Shown: positions 8,854-21,100, numbered from the stretch's first letter. The stretch: 64,000 nt of DNA from Anisakis pegreffii (GCA_035041965.1 JAPYMA010000110.1:1-64000); one strand, 5' to 3'. Notes: generated from the sequence alone by a model not told the origin. Numbers and translations are program-made.

Positions 8854-9267
8854 TGCCGCCAGCAGGGGTCGAACCTGCGACCTTTGTTGCGAACTCGCAA
8901 CTTTTTCCTATTATTAATTATTGTTGGTGCTAATTGTTATTATTAAGACAGCAATATTCATATATATTCTTGTAAATATTGATTCTTATTAAATATTGTT
9001 TATAACGTCAACGATTGTTTAATTGATAATGTCAGTCATGTAAATATGGTAAATCGACGCCATGATAATGTCAGTCTTGTACAAAATTGATAATGTCACT
9101 CCTGTAAATGTTGACACAATAGTTGATAATGTCACCCGTGTAAACACTGATATTGTCAACCGTTATAGCAATGACGCCAACAATAATTAATAATAGGAAA
9201 AAGTTGCGAGTTCGCAACAACCTTGGGCTTATTAGACCCACGCTCTAACCGTCTGAGCTGTGGCGGC
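8854..9267 (-). pseudogene. tRNA-Ile copy 56, split by a transposon
   Basis: The tRNA body starts at 8854, is broken after 8884 by a 335-bp insertion, and resumes through 9267. The break falls in the variable-loop region. The right part also carries two substitutions against the consensus (in tRNA sense, C at position 8 and a change in the D-loop region), and its flank has two more (aaatttcg, gcccaaat). It is therefore both interrupted and older or less homogenised than its neighbours. Confidence 0.95.
8885..9219. mobile_element. 335-bp non-autonomous TIR transposon (MITE-like)
   Basis: Perfect terminal inverted repeats of about 43 bp; the first 17 bases are tgttgcgaactcgcaac, themselves nearly palindromic. 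The insert is flanked by a 5-bp direct repeat ACCTT (8880-8884 and 9220-9224) that occurs once in intact units, so it is a target-site duplication. There is no coding capacity. The interior has five degenerate copies of gataatgtca followed by a tgtaaa-like tail (about 9023-9170). Ends TG...CA with 5-bp TSD would also fit a solo LTR, but the long inverted repeat argues for a cut-and-paste element. The superfamily is not assigned. Confidence 0.9.
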
Positions 9268-9354
9268 TGACGTACTTGATTGGTCACACGGTACTCAGAA
9301 ATGATATTCGGTGAAATTTCGTAAAAAACGGCCCAAATCGATGCCCAAAATATT

Positions 9355-9428
9355 TGCCGCCAGCAGGGGTCGAACCTGCGACCTTGGGCTTATTAGACCC
9401 ACGCTCTAACCGACTGAGCTATGGCGGC
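9355..9428 (-). tRNA. tRNA-Ile(AAT) copy 57, terminal copy
   Basis: Consensus copy at the right edge of the array. The repeat unit is truncated in the spacer to its right at about 9466, after which unique sequence begins, so this gene has only part of the usual 5' flank. Confidence 0.96.
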
Positions 9429-9466
9429 TGACGTACTTGATTGGTCACACGGTACTCAGAAATGAT

Positions 9467-10719
9467 GCATAGATATCTTTTTTTTGATTAAAGGTTGCAC
9501 CGATTCACGTAATGGTTACATATGTAAGGACTGTTCCTAAATGCTTATTTGAAGATGATCGGCATGGCTGTTTGATGGAGATTAGCCACAAGGGATGTAT
9601 ACGCTGAAAATGTTTTGCCTGTAGAAGGTGTTTCTCGCATCTTGGGGCGCTCATTTGAGTACATTGCATATCTATTGATTGATCTGTACTTTGCTTTAGC
9701 AGTGTCAATGCACCTTTTATAAACTGAAGCTGCTTTGTGGTTTGCCCAGAAGTTTGCCCTGACTGTCGGTTTTTCCATACAATTCGATATTGGCATTTCA
9801 AATTTTTTGGATGAAATAATATCCCATGTTATTAGGTTCTGAGCGGATATGGTATTCGCTTGTAAGAATTCTTGGTGCCAAAATTGTTCAAATCCAATAT
9901 TCTGATCCACGAATATTCCGATTTTGTTGAGGATGGGTTCGAAGGCAATTTCATTTTACACATGTATTGGATATGTAGAACAGCATTATGACATCATAAA
10001 TATATGTGCGATTTTTGCCTTGAACTGTATATCAGGGTGTTAGTTTTCTGTTCCGGAGTATATATGCATTTCAGAAAGCGGAAGTAGCATTCTTCCAGTT
10101 GAATATCAAGAAAAACCGTGATTTTAACAACTTGAGGTCGCAGGTGCTTGAATTGGACATATCTGATGCTGGTAATCCAGAGCAATATGATCAAATGGAT
10201 CAAAATGCGATTTTCAGTTGAAATAGTATGTCGTAATAAATGAATGCCTTCCGCCATGATGAATGTTTTCACCATGGTAAATGTTTTTTTAGAAAATGGA
10301 TGTCATGTTATGTACGCTGTATATTAAGGTAAGACTGAGGTCATCTAAAATACTAGAAAGACTGAGGTCATAGGTCATCTAAAAATAACATATACGATGC
10401 ATATAATTCACAACAATGTGATCACACAACAAAATTAGTTTGGAGTCGGTTGGGTCTGATTTCGTTGAATTAATTAGTTATAGTCATTACTTGTTGTTAG
10501 ATAATCTATATAATCTCTCTTTAATCTCTACTGGTGATGACATGCAATCGAAATGTCGGTTCGTTCAAAATGCGACCGAATCGGGTTTCGATACTCCGGA
10601 ACTCTATTCCGAACCACTTTGAAAATTCTTCGGTTGGAATAGCAAAGAATATCCAACATTCGTCAGATTTCACCAACTGAACTTCGGTCAGTTACCACCA
10701 CCACCAATCAGGAACGTCA
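9467..10719. other. Unique sequence right of the tRNA array, no gene recognised
   Basis: Two overlapping minus-strand open frames of about 100-120 codons (9505-9910) lie here. They overlap each other in different frames, have no recognisable domain and no clear splice or start context, so neither is called. A short direct repeat (agactgaggtcat, twice between 10332 and 10372) is the only structure noted. Confidence 0.5.
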
Positions 10720-10793
10720 ACCACCACAGCTCAGTCGATTAGAGCGTGGTTCTAGTAAGACCAAGCTGGGAGGTTTGACACCTGCTGGCGGAA
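10720..10793 (+). pseudogene. tRNA-Ile-derived pseudogene, plus strand
   Basis: A 74-nt segment aligns end to end with the array tRNA but on the opposite strand. It matches the D-arm (AGCTCAGTCGATTAGAGC), the anticodon stem and the acceptor 3' side (TGCTGGCGG). The anticodon stem TGGTT/GACCA is preserved by compensatory change, but the anticodon reads AGT. The acceptor stem has mismatches at pairs 1-72 and 4-69, and the T-arm B box is degraded (GTTTGACA). It lacks array flanks, so it is an old dispersed copy rather than a displaced unit. A tRNA caller might report Thr(AGT). Confidence 0.75.
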
Positions 10794-12535
10794 GGATTTT
10801 TGTCGTAACTGCATGATACATGTATCATCGGTGACGTGAATGTCTTGACAATCTATGGAATGTCTTCTGATAACATTTCGAGGTGAATAACGTAGATAGA
10901 TCGATCACGACATCAGCAATGAACGACACTTCAGGAGCCTTGAAGGAGCATGTTTGCACTGATGGAAAACATGCTAAAATATCATAGTAATTGTCGGCGA
11001 TCTGTTTAAATGGTAATTCAAGGGTGCAATAAATGCAACAGTGATGCAAATCAGAATGTTGTTCTCATTCTCAAATATCGTTACCATGGCATTTCCATAA
11101 TTTGGAGTAGAATTAAAATCATGCACGCATTTCGTCATTTATCCGTACTCACTTGAATTGCTAATTAGTTGCGAAGTGTTTGATATTACTCCTTGTCAGT
11201 TCCTATAGCTTCATTCGCTGTAGAAATACGACCATGCTTATTAATTTGGTTCGCTTCATTGGAACCCGTCAATTGTCCTGTTCAGTGCAATACGGATAAA
11301 TTTGAACTATTCTCTTTCAACAAGCAAACATGTTTATTTCTATAATGCTTCATTGCGTTCATCCATTGCATTTCATGTGTCAGTATCCACTACGTCTCCA
11401 AGCAACATTGTCAACACGTTATGCATTAACGATTCATTTTTCAAGAAATGCGCTCTAAATTCTCGTTCCGTTTTGAGAAATGTTGAAAATTTTTGATTTG
11501 TTATTGAGCAGTTTTTTTACGACTATCCGTTTCATCCTCTTCTTCGTAGTGGTCAATAGGATTGAACGCTTTGTTTGAATGAATACGTAATTCGTTTTGA
11601 AAAGCGTGTCACGATGAAAAATATAATTCATATGTGGTATTACAATCGGAGATTGCGTTATTCTCGTATGGTCATCAAAATTCTTTTTTTTTTACGTTGA
11701 ACAACTTCACATACAATTGTTATTCGTGCTGAAGTCGAACGCACAATGTCCACGCTCTATTACGCTCCATTCGATACAAATTTTTCTTGATTTACACCTA
11801 ACAGCGGCTGCTTTCTTATTTCATGGAGGTTTCTTTTGCACATTCACTTATCGTGAACGACTCGTTTATTGGCTATTGAGCATTGCTATGAATGAATTTT
11901 TTCATAGCTAAGGAAACTTCGAGCATTATTTGGTACAACAAGGATTCGGTGAATTTCAGCAGTGGATTATCGTGAGCCCTGAGAATTTACGAAAAATTGG
12001 TGCAATCCATCCCAACAGATCGTCGGAAATATTTATTGGTTCGAGGAAGTCGATTTGATTTTCAGGCATATTTAAGAGAATCAAATTGATTAATCAATGT
12101 TGACAATATTCTATTGGTTCTAATATAGAATCATTGTAAATTTAATCATCAGTTGAAAGAGATCTTCATTTAAAGAAAAAAACGTAATTCTGTATCTTAA
12201 CAATCCAATTGCCCTTATTCCACGTATTTGTATTTGAAACGGTAATTTTGCTCGAGAGTTCTTCACTTTTTCTTGAGTACATCTCTCGAATTTATGATCA
12301 GCTACAACGATAATCGCATTGCAGGTCTACCCTCGAACGCGGTGAGTAGATCACCAATCCTGCATTCAAGTAGGTTCTTTTTTTTAAAATTGCACTTCCA
12401 AAGTCATTATTGAATGTTAATGTTACTTTTGGTTCCGTCGATATGACTGTCGTTCACTTTTTTACCTTAATAAAAAACATGATTATGATTAATCGGTTGT
12501 CCAATTATTGATTTTTCAATCGATGTTTTTCAGAT
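10794..12535. other. Gene-poor interval with a possible 5' UTR exon near its right end
   Basis: No coding exon is recognised. A strong 5' splice-like sequence, gcg|gtgagt, at about 12341 and a 3' splice-like tttttcag at 12524-12533 would join a short leader exon (about 12300-12341) to the ATG at 12536. The same acceptor could instead receive a trans-spliced leader, as is common in nematodes. Confidence 0.3.
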
Positions 12536-13969
12536 ATGCTGCTGATGCTGATGATCGTGATGTTAAGTCGTTTTGTAGCATCAATGTTCGTGAACGCACC
12601 GCTGAATTTGGGTGAAAAGCCAATCTTGCCTCCGATTCGAACGAATGCAACTCACGCGATCTATTATTACGACGGTGTCTTTCGATATGAAGCGCTTAAC
12701 AAAAATATTCAGTCCATAACCTCTACGACAACTATGAAAACGACTCGAGAAACCACTACAACTGCCTCACCAATGAGGAGAATCTTTCGGGTGGAATCTA
12801 GCAATGAGGTGGTACAGTCGTCAATGGGCAGCAGCGAAAGTGCGTATGATAACGATAGTGATAACCAGATCACGGAGCCTTCTGATAGTCCAGAATTGAT
12901 TGATACGATAACAGATGAACAACTCGAATCGCTACCATTCAACGCTGACTCAACATTTTACGAACAGCAATCACCAACTTCATCAGTTTCAAGTGACCAA
13001 CAAACGATGACCCAACCACAGTTAATCAACACCATATCAGTAACAGTAACATCACCGACAACAAGAACAAGTCAAAAAACATCATTTATGACAACTTCTT
13101 ACAGCACTCTCATGAATAATCATGTCAAGCTATTTACTGACCGTACTTCCGATAAAATCAAAGTCGCTGAAAAGACAGAAGAAATCGATTTGGTAACAAC
13201 AGCAAAAATACAGCAGGAGCGGTCAAATAAAGATGTGAATGATCATAATTCAGAGGAAAGTTCTGATGAAAATTTAAGTTACGAACAAACGACAACACCA
13301 TCGAACCGATTCACGGTACGAATCAAAGCGAATGACGGTTTCACCACTGAGATATTCAGATATGAGCAGCGTAAAAGACCATTGGAATACGATGATGATG
13401 ATGATGATGAAAGCGATTCTTCAGAGAATCCTTTCAACGCAACAATCAGTGAACATGAGGATTACGTGTTGGATGAGACTCCTATTTTCGATGAATCCTC
13501 ATTAACAGTTTTCTCAGCGGAAAACACATTGGTTGGCATCAACGAGTCATCAAGCTATGCATCTGTAAGATTGCCCTTGATGAATATCTCAGCTTCCAGT
13601 ACTTCAAAGAAACCGAACTTAGACACCGTAAATAGACCGCAATTCAATGCAACGAAAGAACAACTGTTAACTATCGACAGCGCGAACATGCCAGCTGAAC
13701 ATTCGATGAATATCACATCGAATTTCATCTCGGAAATGGTACCAGGAATTAAAACTTCAGTGTCAACAATGTACAACGATTTTGTGGAGGATTACCTGCT
13801 TATTAATGATACAAGAAGTAAACAAAACTATGCCATCATTCCAAGTTCGATTGTGATTCCAGAAATGCATTCAGAAATTACTGAACAACCGATCACAGAC
13901 ACTTCGATTGGTGAATCAGAGGAATTTTTCGATGCTGAAGAAGGTATCGGTTTTCTTTACTGGTACTAG
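12536..13969 (+). CDS. Secreted Ser/Thr-rich acidic protein; possible ectodomain of the downstream phosphatase
   Basis: A 477-codon open frame starts at the ATG two bases after a tttttcag acceptor. The N-terminus is a signal-peptide-like hydrophobic run (MLLMLMIVMLSRFVASMFVN). The rest is low complexity: Thr/Ser/Pro-rich from about residue 60, an all-Asp run near residue 290, many N-x-S/T sites, and strong acidity to the C-terminus. It resembles an extracellular mucin-like or stalk region; no folded domain is recognised. The frame reaches TAG at 13967-13969, but a donor-like aag|gtatcg at about 13943 lies just before it. That site is in phase 1 and could splice onward, for example to a candidate small exon at 14963-15017 and then to the PP2C exons from 18154. 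So this may be a complete secreted protein or the first coding exon of a receptor-like phosphatase. Confidence 0.6.
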   Translation: MLLMLMIVMLSRFVASMFVNAPLNLGEKPILPPIRTNATHAIYYYDGVFRYEALNKNIQSITSTTTMKTTRETTTTASPMRRIFRVESSNEVVQSSMGSSESAYDNDSDNQITEPSDSPELIDTITDEQLESLPFNADSTFYEQQSPTSSVSSDQQTMTQPQLINTISVTVTSPTTRTSQKTSFMTTSYSTLMNNHVKLFTDRTSDKIKVAEKTEEIDLVTTAKIQQERSNKDVNDHNSEESSDENLSYEQTTTPSNRFTVRIKANDGFTTEIFRYEQRKRPLEYDDDDDDESDSSENPFNATISEHEDYVLDETPIFDESSLTVFSAENTLVGINESSSYASVRLPLMNISASSTSKKPNLDTVNRPQFNATKEQLLTIDSANMPAEHSMNITSNFISEMVPGIKTSVSTMYNDFVEDYLLINDTRSKQNYAIIPSSIVIPEMHSEITEQPITDTSIGESEEFFDAEEGIGFLYWY

Positions 13970-16900
13970 TGAAATAGAACAATTAACATATCTCACTATC
14001 AGCTGAAATGAGTGATCAATTCAGTTGCTTAGAATTGTTGATTTGAGTTTGTCTTGTCTGTTCAATACCTAGCTAAACGGTTTATGAGACGATAGATTAA
14101 GTGCTGCATCATGAAAAAAGTAGTTGTTTTCATCTTCCCAGCAATTTGAATAAACAGTCTCTGTTGAGAATGGATGTTTCAATCGAATTATGCTTGTTTT
14201 CATTAACTGAAATGAAAACTGATTTTCAGTGATGACAAACTCATCGATTACTTTGAATGACGGCGAGCGATTCAATGGAAGAAATACGAATTTATCAATG
14301 GTGAATAACGATAGTCGAATCTCGTTATGGTGAAGGATGATTGAAAATTACCACAAAATTCTATTGCTTTATTGCTTTCGTGAATCTCCTTAATAATAAT
14401 CAGAGTTATCCATTAAAAATTAGGCTATCTCCGATAAATTGATGTAAATTGATGTGTATATTCGACCAAATAAGAGAATAAAAATAATCACAATTTCGAT
14501 GGTCTTGGCGATCTCATTCTTGTGAAAGTCTTAGAAGCATCATTCGAGATATAAGGGTTTTAAAAAGTATCGTCGTACATTCAAGATATTTACATTGTCT
14601 GCCGAGAATCGTTTGCTAGCAGTCGCTTTACAGTGTTAAACAACTGCAGGAAGTACTTGTAAAAAATTCAAATTCTCCAAATGAGCGTCCAAAATGCCAC
14701 TTCAAATGAAACGGAAAAACATTATTCTAATATGCAATGAGTTTCCATCGAAAATGTTCTTTTTAAAATCTCAGCAAATCTTCATAAAACAACTGATCAC
14801 GAGCATACTACCTACGTCATTGGATGATGAATAACTTCTTGTCAATTTGACGATAATTCAATGTAATTAATCTTGAAATTCTCTGATCATAGCAAACTTG
14901 TTGCAGCTGAGATGTAACTGATAACAACAAAATAACTTCACTTCTCAACTATTCCAACTGAGATGTATTTAGCAGATTTTCACGGAAAATTTTTGGCGGA
15001 CTGTACCGCTGCATCAAGTGATATTCTCATTCAAGAAGAGTCGTGGATGCATTGCACTGAACAAGTAATTTTCGGGATGAAAGTGACTGATTATAAAATA
15101 TATCGTTTGCCTCATAATCATTTGTCACTAATCGCATTTCAGTAGCAAGAACTGACTGCAAATAATGGCAAAATCAAAGTGCGATAAGTTAATGGTGTTT
15201 TACACTGTGGTGGCCATCCCATGTGTTCACGAAAGATTCTATTAATATAAATTCCATCCCACTCATCCTAAGTGCTTTTTAGTTTGTTGAAATAAGTGTG
15301 AGTTTCATTGCTTGAAATCTAAAAGTTTCATGCAAATGGATGCAAACAGGGAAAATGTTATGAAAAAGAAACTCAGACAGCTACTTTCATAATCATATGT
15401 TTATTTGTTGATACAAAATTACGATTCTTGTAATGAAAAAGATGCATTGGAGTTATGCGATAGAAGCAACAAAAGCTTTGTTATCAACTAAAAAAGCAAA
15501 AACAATTGTTTGATATTCATTATTACACAGCGTCACTAATGATCAGTATAATACACACGAGATGTTTATCGATATAGTTCTACAAAACATATTTTTCAAT
15601 TCAGCATTCAAAAATAACGCCGAAGAACATCACTCAAGGTATCGATGAAAAGTATGTGTTTTATGTTCACTGATTGTGAGTGATGATGAAGATATTTCAC
15701 TCTTTGTTCATTTTGCCTATTTTACCTGGGCATTTATCTTTCTTGATCCGAATAAATGGATAGCGATCGTGTGTAATGATCACGCTGTTTGTTGCTATTA
15801 TTGTTCTCCTAGCTCAGCGGTGAACTCACCTTACTCATTCAGTTTGCCACATTGTTACATTTATTTCGTTCAAACGTTTTTTTTTGGTTTTATCCACTGT
15901 TATTTCAATCGTGTTGTCGGATAGGGGAGAAGTATCGAAAACTGCGTTACTCTTGAAAGCACAACGTATCTTTTTGCTCTCTTTTAAAAATTGTGATCTG
16001 AAGTCGATCTCAAGAGATGAAAACTGAAGAACATTTCAGTCCAATTTTATTTTCTCATAATCACTTTCATCAGAAGATCATCTTCTTACAACATTCCATA
16101 TTTCCAGCAAGTAGTGAAGTTTGTTGGCTTTAGTCAGCTATGCGTAAATCAACGATTGCATTTCATGCTGTTACAGTTACCGAGTTCGGTTTGAACGGAA
16201 TTTTGGTTGAATTTAAAATCACTTTTTATTAAATCTGAATATCACATTCGATGCTTGTGATATGAATGCGATTTAGTGGAATACTGATACAATATAAGCC
16301 ATCGATTTCAAGTCATGACTCATCAAAATATCAGAAAGTATTCCACTGAATTATGAATACTTCATGAAATAGAGTGATGTGAATGATCTGGAACAATTAA
16401 TTTGGATTGAAGTGATTATGTGCCATATGCCGTATCATTTAAAGAGAGTTTTTTCGTGATGACTTCAAAGAGTTGTTAGCTGATGAGTGAATGATGAGAT
16501 GAAAGAAAATTCCATCTATTCCACTTTTTCGGTCAATTATGTTCATTCCACCATCAGAATTGGTATTGTCTTGCTGTTGGGTTTGAATGTTGATGCTGCA
16601 ATTTCACTCGAATAATGCAAATTCGACTTGGTCATTTTTGGGATCGATCTATCCACTTTCAAATGATCTATTGAATCACTTCAGAAGATCAACCCCATAC
16701 AAAATTTTTGCAATGTTCGCTCAAAAGGAGTTTTCAGGAAGACTGTCATTAATAAATAGTGGAACGAGCGCCTTACCCACACATCCGGCATCGATCTGAT
16801 TTCAATCCAATTAGCATTAAAGGATTAGTAAATTTTCGGCAAAATGAGTGTCGAAGAGTGTAAAAAAACAAATTCAGCTACTGCTAATTGATTAGCAGCT

Positions 16901-18153
16901 GTTGTTCGACTTTATCCACTGCTATCTGCTAGGCACATGTTTTTGAACTAACGCATTTGAGACCACATCATTAGCTTGCTGCTTTCATTGTAATATTTCT
17001 GTAGTGAATTGATGTTGAAGTGCTCTTTAATTGTGTGCATTGGTACAGGGAAAATTAGTTGCTTTTTGGAATTCCGATAAAACATGTTGTAGTAGCTCAA
17101 ATTCTGGTAGATCATGCAATGTTACCATTTCTCAGTTAAGAGTATTTAACGACTAAACTCGGAAAATAATGGAATGCTTCGAAATTATCGATGTTTGGGC
17201 CATGATTTTTAACAAACCTCCTGTAATGTTAACAAACTGTGTTGCAGTCGCACAATTTCAAAAGTAATGTCTATGGAGGGATGACTGTGTAATCAAAATT
17301 GACGACAATGGGCGAAGAGGGGGTCTGATTTTACGCTAAGCTGCGTTTTGAATGAGAATAAATCGAAGAGCGTGATACTTTTTGATTCAATTAAGATTAA
17401 GATTATTAATAAAAATTTGAGTGATAAAAAATCCAATAACAGAGAAATGAAACCGGGGTCTACGCTTTCCAACGTTGGAAGTTTGAGCTGTTTGAATGCT
17501 CAATGAACTAGGATAGAAAACAATCGTTGCTTCCTGTTGACTTAAAATCCTGAAGAATTCATAATCAACAATATCGACACATAATTTTGTGAAGTATGAC
17601 AAGCGCTGCTCTATTCATAAATTAATGTAAACATCCTTTGAACATTCATCTTCTGTTTCAAATGATCTAAACAGTTAATATCACTTATGTTCAGCAATAG
17701 ATACTGCTATAAATCAGTTTTCTGATTTCATTGGTTCGTTAAACATTTGAATGTTTTCCTAAGAAGACAGTACTCTTCATACAATCATCGAAATACTAAA
17801 TTTACCAAATTCGATAATGAAATATTTTCTGGAATATGCGACAAATTTTGTTGTTCGTTCCGTTTGAAGATTACGCGTGAGGCTAATGCCGCGATTTTGA
17901 CTTCACGTTCTATTTTCCCAAAACTCCATATGATAAGTACTTGGAAGGCTTTTGGATTTCATGGTATAACATCACTTGAAATATTATCTCTTGTACGAGT
18001 CAATAGATTCGTTATTGGAAGTGTTGAGTTGAAGGACTGATTGATTATACCAATGCTGTTCTGAAAGATCGATGATTGTTCATTTGAACGATTACGAGAA
18101 ATTATTAACATTTACCTGAATGAATCACCAATGTAAAAACAAACTTTTGTCAG
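13970..18153. other. Interval between the Ser/Thr-rich ORF and the first PP2C exon
   Basis: No exon is certain here. The best candidate is 14963-15017: bounded by AG and GT, open, and with phases (2 nt in, 2 nt out) that fit exactly between a donor at about 13943 and the acceptor at 18154. Its splice sites are weak, so the call is tentative. Other open frames of 60-100 codons (15676-15924, 16587-16799, 17747-18040) show no recognisable domain. Confidence 0.3.
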
Positions 18154-21100
18154 CATTCAAGAGTTCTTACAACTTATATATGACGCACTTCATAATTTCC
18201 GGTGTCAGGAAGTTATTCATCCGTCATTTCTCGTTATTCTTCAAGGTGAGTTGTAATCAGATTCGTTTTTCAATGTTTATCACTCAGTGTTGAAAAAATC
18301 CAATCGTCGATCGAATATTTCATTTAGCAGTACCCACATCACTGAGAGCTTTGTTTATTTTTTAGTTGTTGTAATGAGATAATACGTTGATTCTTTAATG
18401 TTAATGATACACGAATTATTTGAAATAGATGTTGTCTTCAATTTGTGATACCAACCAAGTTCATAGTCATACATCATTCCGTAACTTCCTTCCCCCTCAC
18501 CAAACAATCTAAACGCAATCAGTTGAATTGGTGCAATTGATATCGCTCAGTTAGCCGTTTGTTAGATCGTATTTCAATTACTTTTTACTTATGTTTGATT
18601 CAAAATTAGTTCACGACAGATGTGTGCTTTCAGTTGTGAAAGTGAGTGATCGAATTTTGAAGGAGACTGTGAAAATGTTTTTGAGCGTATTTGCAAGACT
18701 ATTTCAAAAAATGCATATGCGTTCATTCCATTCAGTAAAGAGTGTGTATCTATTGAGTTTGTAAGTTCGCATAGAGATGGATCATTTATAGTAACATACC
18801 AAGAGATAGATGTTGTAACATGAAATATGATCCAGTCAGTTCCTTATTCAATCTTAAATGCTCAGTTGAGATACTGATGATGTGAGTAGGATATGTACAT
18901 CATATTTCAACATTTTTCTTGTTTTTCTCATTTATTTTGTCGTAGTTAATTCGATGTCGTCTGAATGCGATAAACTATGCAAACAGATCAGTGTAGTTTG
19001 GTATAAAAAAGTATTATATATTGTATCACCATGCAATTAAAGTTTGAAATTTGGTAGCTGTTCTAAATTTCAGGTAATTGTGCCTATGGAGTTCTTCGAC
19101 TGATCCTTCTTCTCACGGATTATTTTCACATAACGAATTACGAAATCTCCCTTTTTAACCACTCGGACAATTCGTACCATTTTTTCGTGTCTTTGATAGC
19201 TGCTGCATGCAAAAGCAATTTACATTGCTCGTTGTATGGGATGCAATGATGAACGATCTATTTCTTAAAGTCTGACTCCAGTCATAATTCAAATACCAAA
19301 GTAATAATCTTCATCTATTCTTCCTTCAAAAAAGCGGTAGAATTGAAAATAAATTTATATACTGAGGCATTCTTTTGTTGCTTTAGAATGAGAAAATTGC
19401 ATTTGGTATTTTTCTTTTGAAAAAACTTTGACTTGAACAAAAACTTTGACTCGATGAAACTTTGACTTGAACATCTTTTTCTGAGGTATGCTACTCGCTC
19501 ATTCCTGACAATACATCAAGTTAGTGCTCTTAAGGTCTGATCTTATCAAATCTCTGTGCGTGCGATGAAATGCTTGTGTGCACGACAAATGCTTCCGGTG
19601 GTGTCGTAGGACCAAAAGGCTGATGGGAGAAGGGAGGTGAAGAAGGTGATGAGGGGTGACAGTAGGTGATGAGGAAGCATAAAAATGGCTGAGGGGGTAA
19701 CGAATGTTAACTAATATAGTTAGGGGGAGAGGTACCGAAGCGGTGGCCAAGAATTGGAAAGGGGGGTCGGGCCGAGCGAAATTGAGATAGCGATAACACA
19801 CATGCAAAATCACCAGTCAAACGATGAGGAAAGGCACAGCCAACTGTGATCTTGAAGAGGCTTATGTGCGAAATGTACATTAATTAGCTGAGTAAGTAGA
19901 TAAATGACTAAAGAATCGATTGAATGGTTTGATAATTGGTGTCGTTTACAGTGGTTGAGATGAGCGTGAATGATGTGCAGATATACGCTTGTAGTTTAAT
20001 CACGCTCGAGCATTTTCAATTACCTTCTGGATAGATTTCAGATCGATCGAATTTCACAGCCGATCCATCGTATTGTGGCTCAAAAATTACGCTTTCTGAA
20101 CTGGTCATAATCATCATTCACTGAAGCAATAATAACTACGACAAATGGCACTAAATGCATCAAAGCTTGTTGGTGCATTACTCGTAACGATCACTGCAAA
20201 ACATTATTTCTTACTCAGTATTTTTCTGCGCTACGAAACACTCATAATTTTATGTAGGTGATTTTTATGTCTGTTTTCAAAATAATCTTCCTCTTAATTC
20301 TATACTTTAGTATGGACCAGGGACCACTTAGTAGTAGAATGAAACATCCTAGCTTACGAATGGAATCACAATCCAGGAATCTTATATTGTCTTATTGATG
20401 ACGAATCGGAAATGAATTCGTCAAGCATTAACTTGATCATCACACTGCGAACCTATTTCATAAATTCCTTCCCAAATATAATCATCGTTTTGAGTAGTTT
20501 TGATAAATATTGAAATGAATATTCTGTACGGATGCGAATATGCCTGAAGCCTGTTTTCGACTATTCTAACGCTCTATAAATCAGTAGCAAATGTGAACAA
20601 ATCATATTGATAATGAAAGGCTTATCGTGCTGAAATCGAAATGAAGCTATAAACATTTCAGTGGTTATTGGTGGTTTTTTGATGTATACACGATGGCTTA
20701 CTTCCAGATATAGGCCCTTGATGCAGGGTCAGAAGCTTGAACACTGCACCATAGTAGAGAGATACAAATTCACACCACCTAAATTCATGAATCGTGGTTT
20801 CAGTGATATTCCAAAATTTCGTAAGTTCAAGCCAATTTCTACATTCTTTGTTAGCAACATTTTAACAAGACGAGCTCAATTGCAATGAATGACAAGGCTT
20901 GCGATTATCATATGAACACTGAAATTTCGCAAATGTAATGTGATCAAAGAAAATAACTTAAGAGCAATGCTTCCCACCCTTTTCCTAGCCAACGCTCCCA
21001 TCTGCACAAATTTTCTTGGCAGTACCCTCGTCGAATTCAATTAAGCACTACGCTGATTGTGGGTTCGTCTTTCTCACCAGGCTAATAACTATAAAAAAGA

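Larger units (their letters stand above)
1..9466 (-). repeat. Tandem array of 57 tRNA-Ile(AAT) units
   Basis: A 160/161-bp unit is repeated head to tail from the first base to 9466. Each unit is a 74-nt tRNA-Ile gene on the minus strand plus an 86/87-bp spacer. Units are nearly identical; the only recurrent differences are a run of five or six A in the spacer (plus strand) and an a/g change in the stretch tcaaatcg/tcaagtcg. Just 3' of each tRNA, in its own orientation, is a TTTT run, a good Pol III terminator, with a second T5/T6 run further on. The array is cut by the left edge of the window, so 57 is a minimum. Near-identity implies recent expansion or ongoing homogenisation. It ends at 9466, where the unit breaks off within the spacer. 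Confidence 0.97.

Noticed and set aside
8885..9219. Solo LTR (TG...CA ends, 5-bp TSD)
   Set aside because: About 43 bp of perfect terminal inverted repeat is not an LTR property; a TIR element fits better.
1..9466. Regularly spaced repeats suggesting a CRISPR-like array
   Set aside because: The conserved part is a foldable tRNA gene with a Pol III terminator, and the spacers are identical to each other rather than unique.
9505..9910. Two overlapping minus-strand ORFs of about 100-120 codons
   Set aside because: They overlap in different frames, match no family I know, and lack splice or start context.
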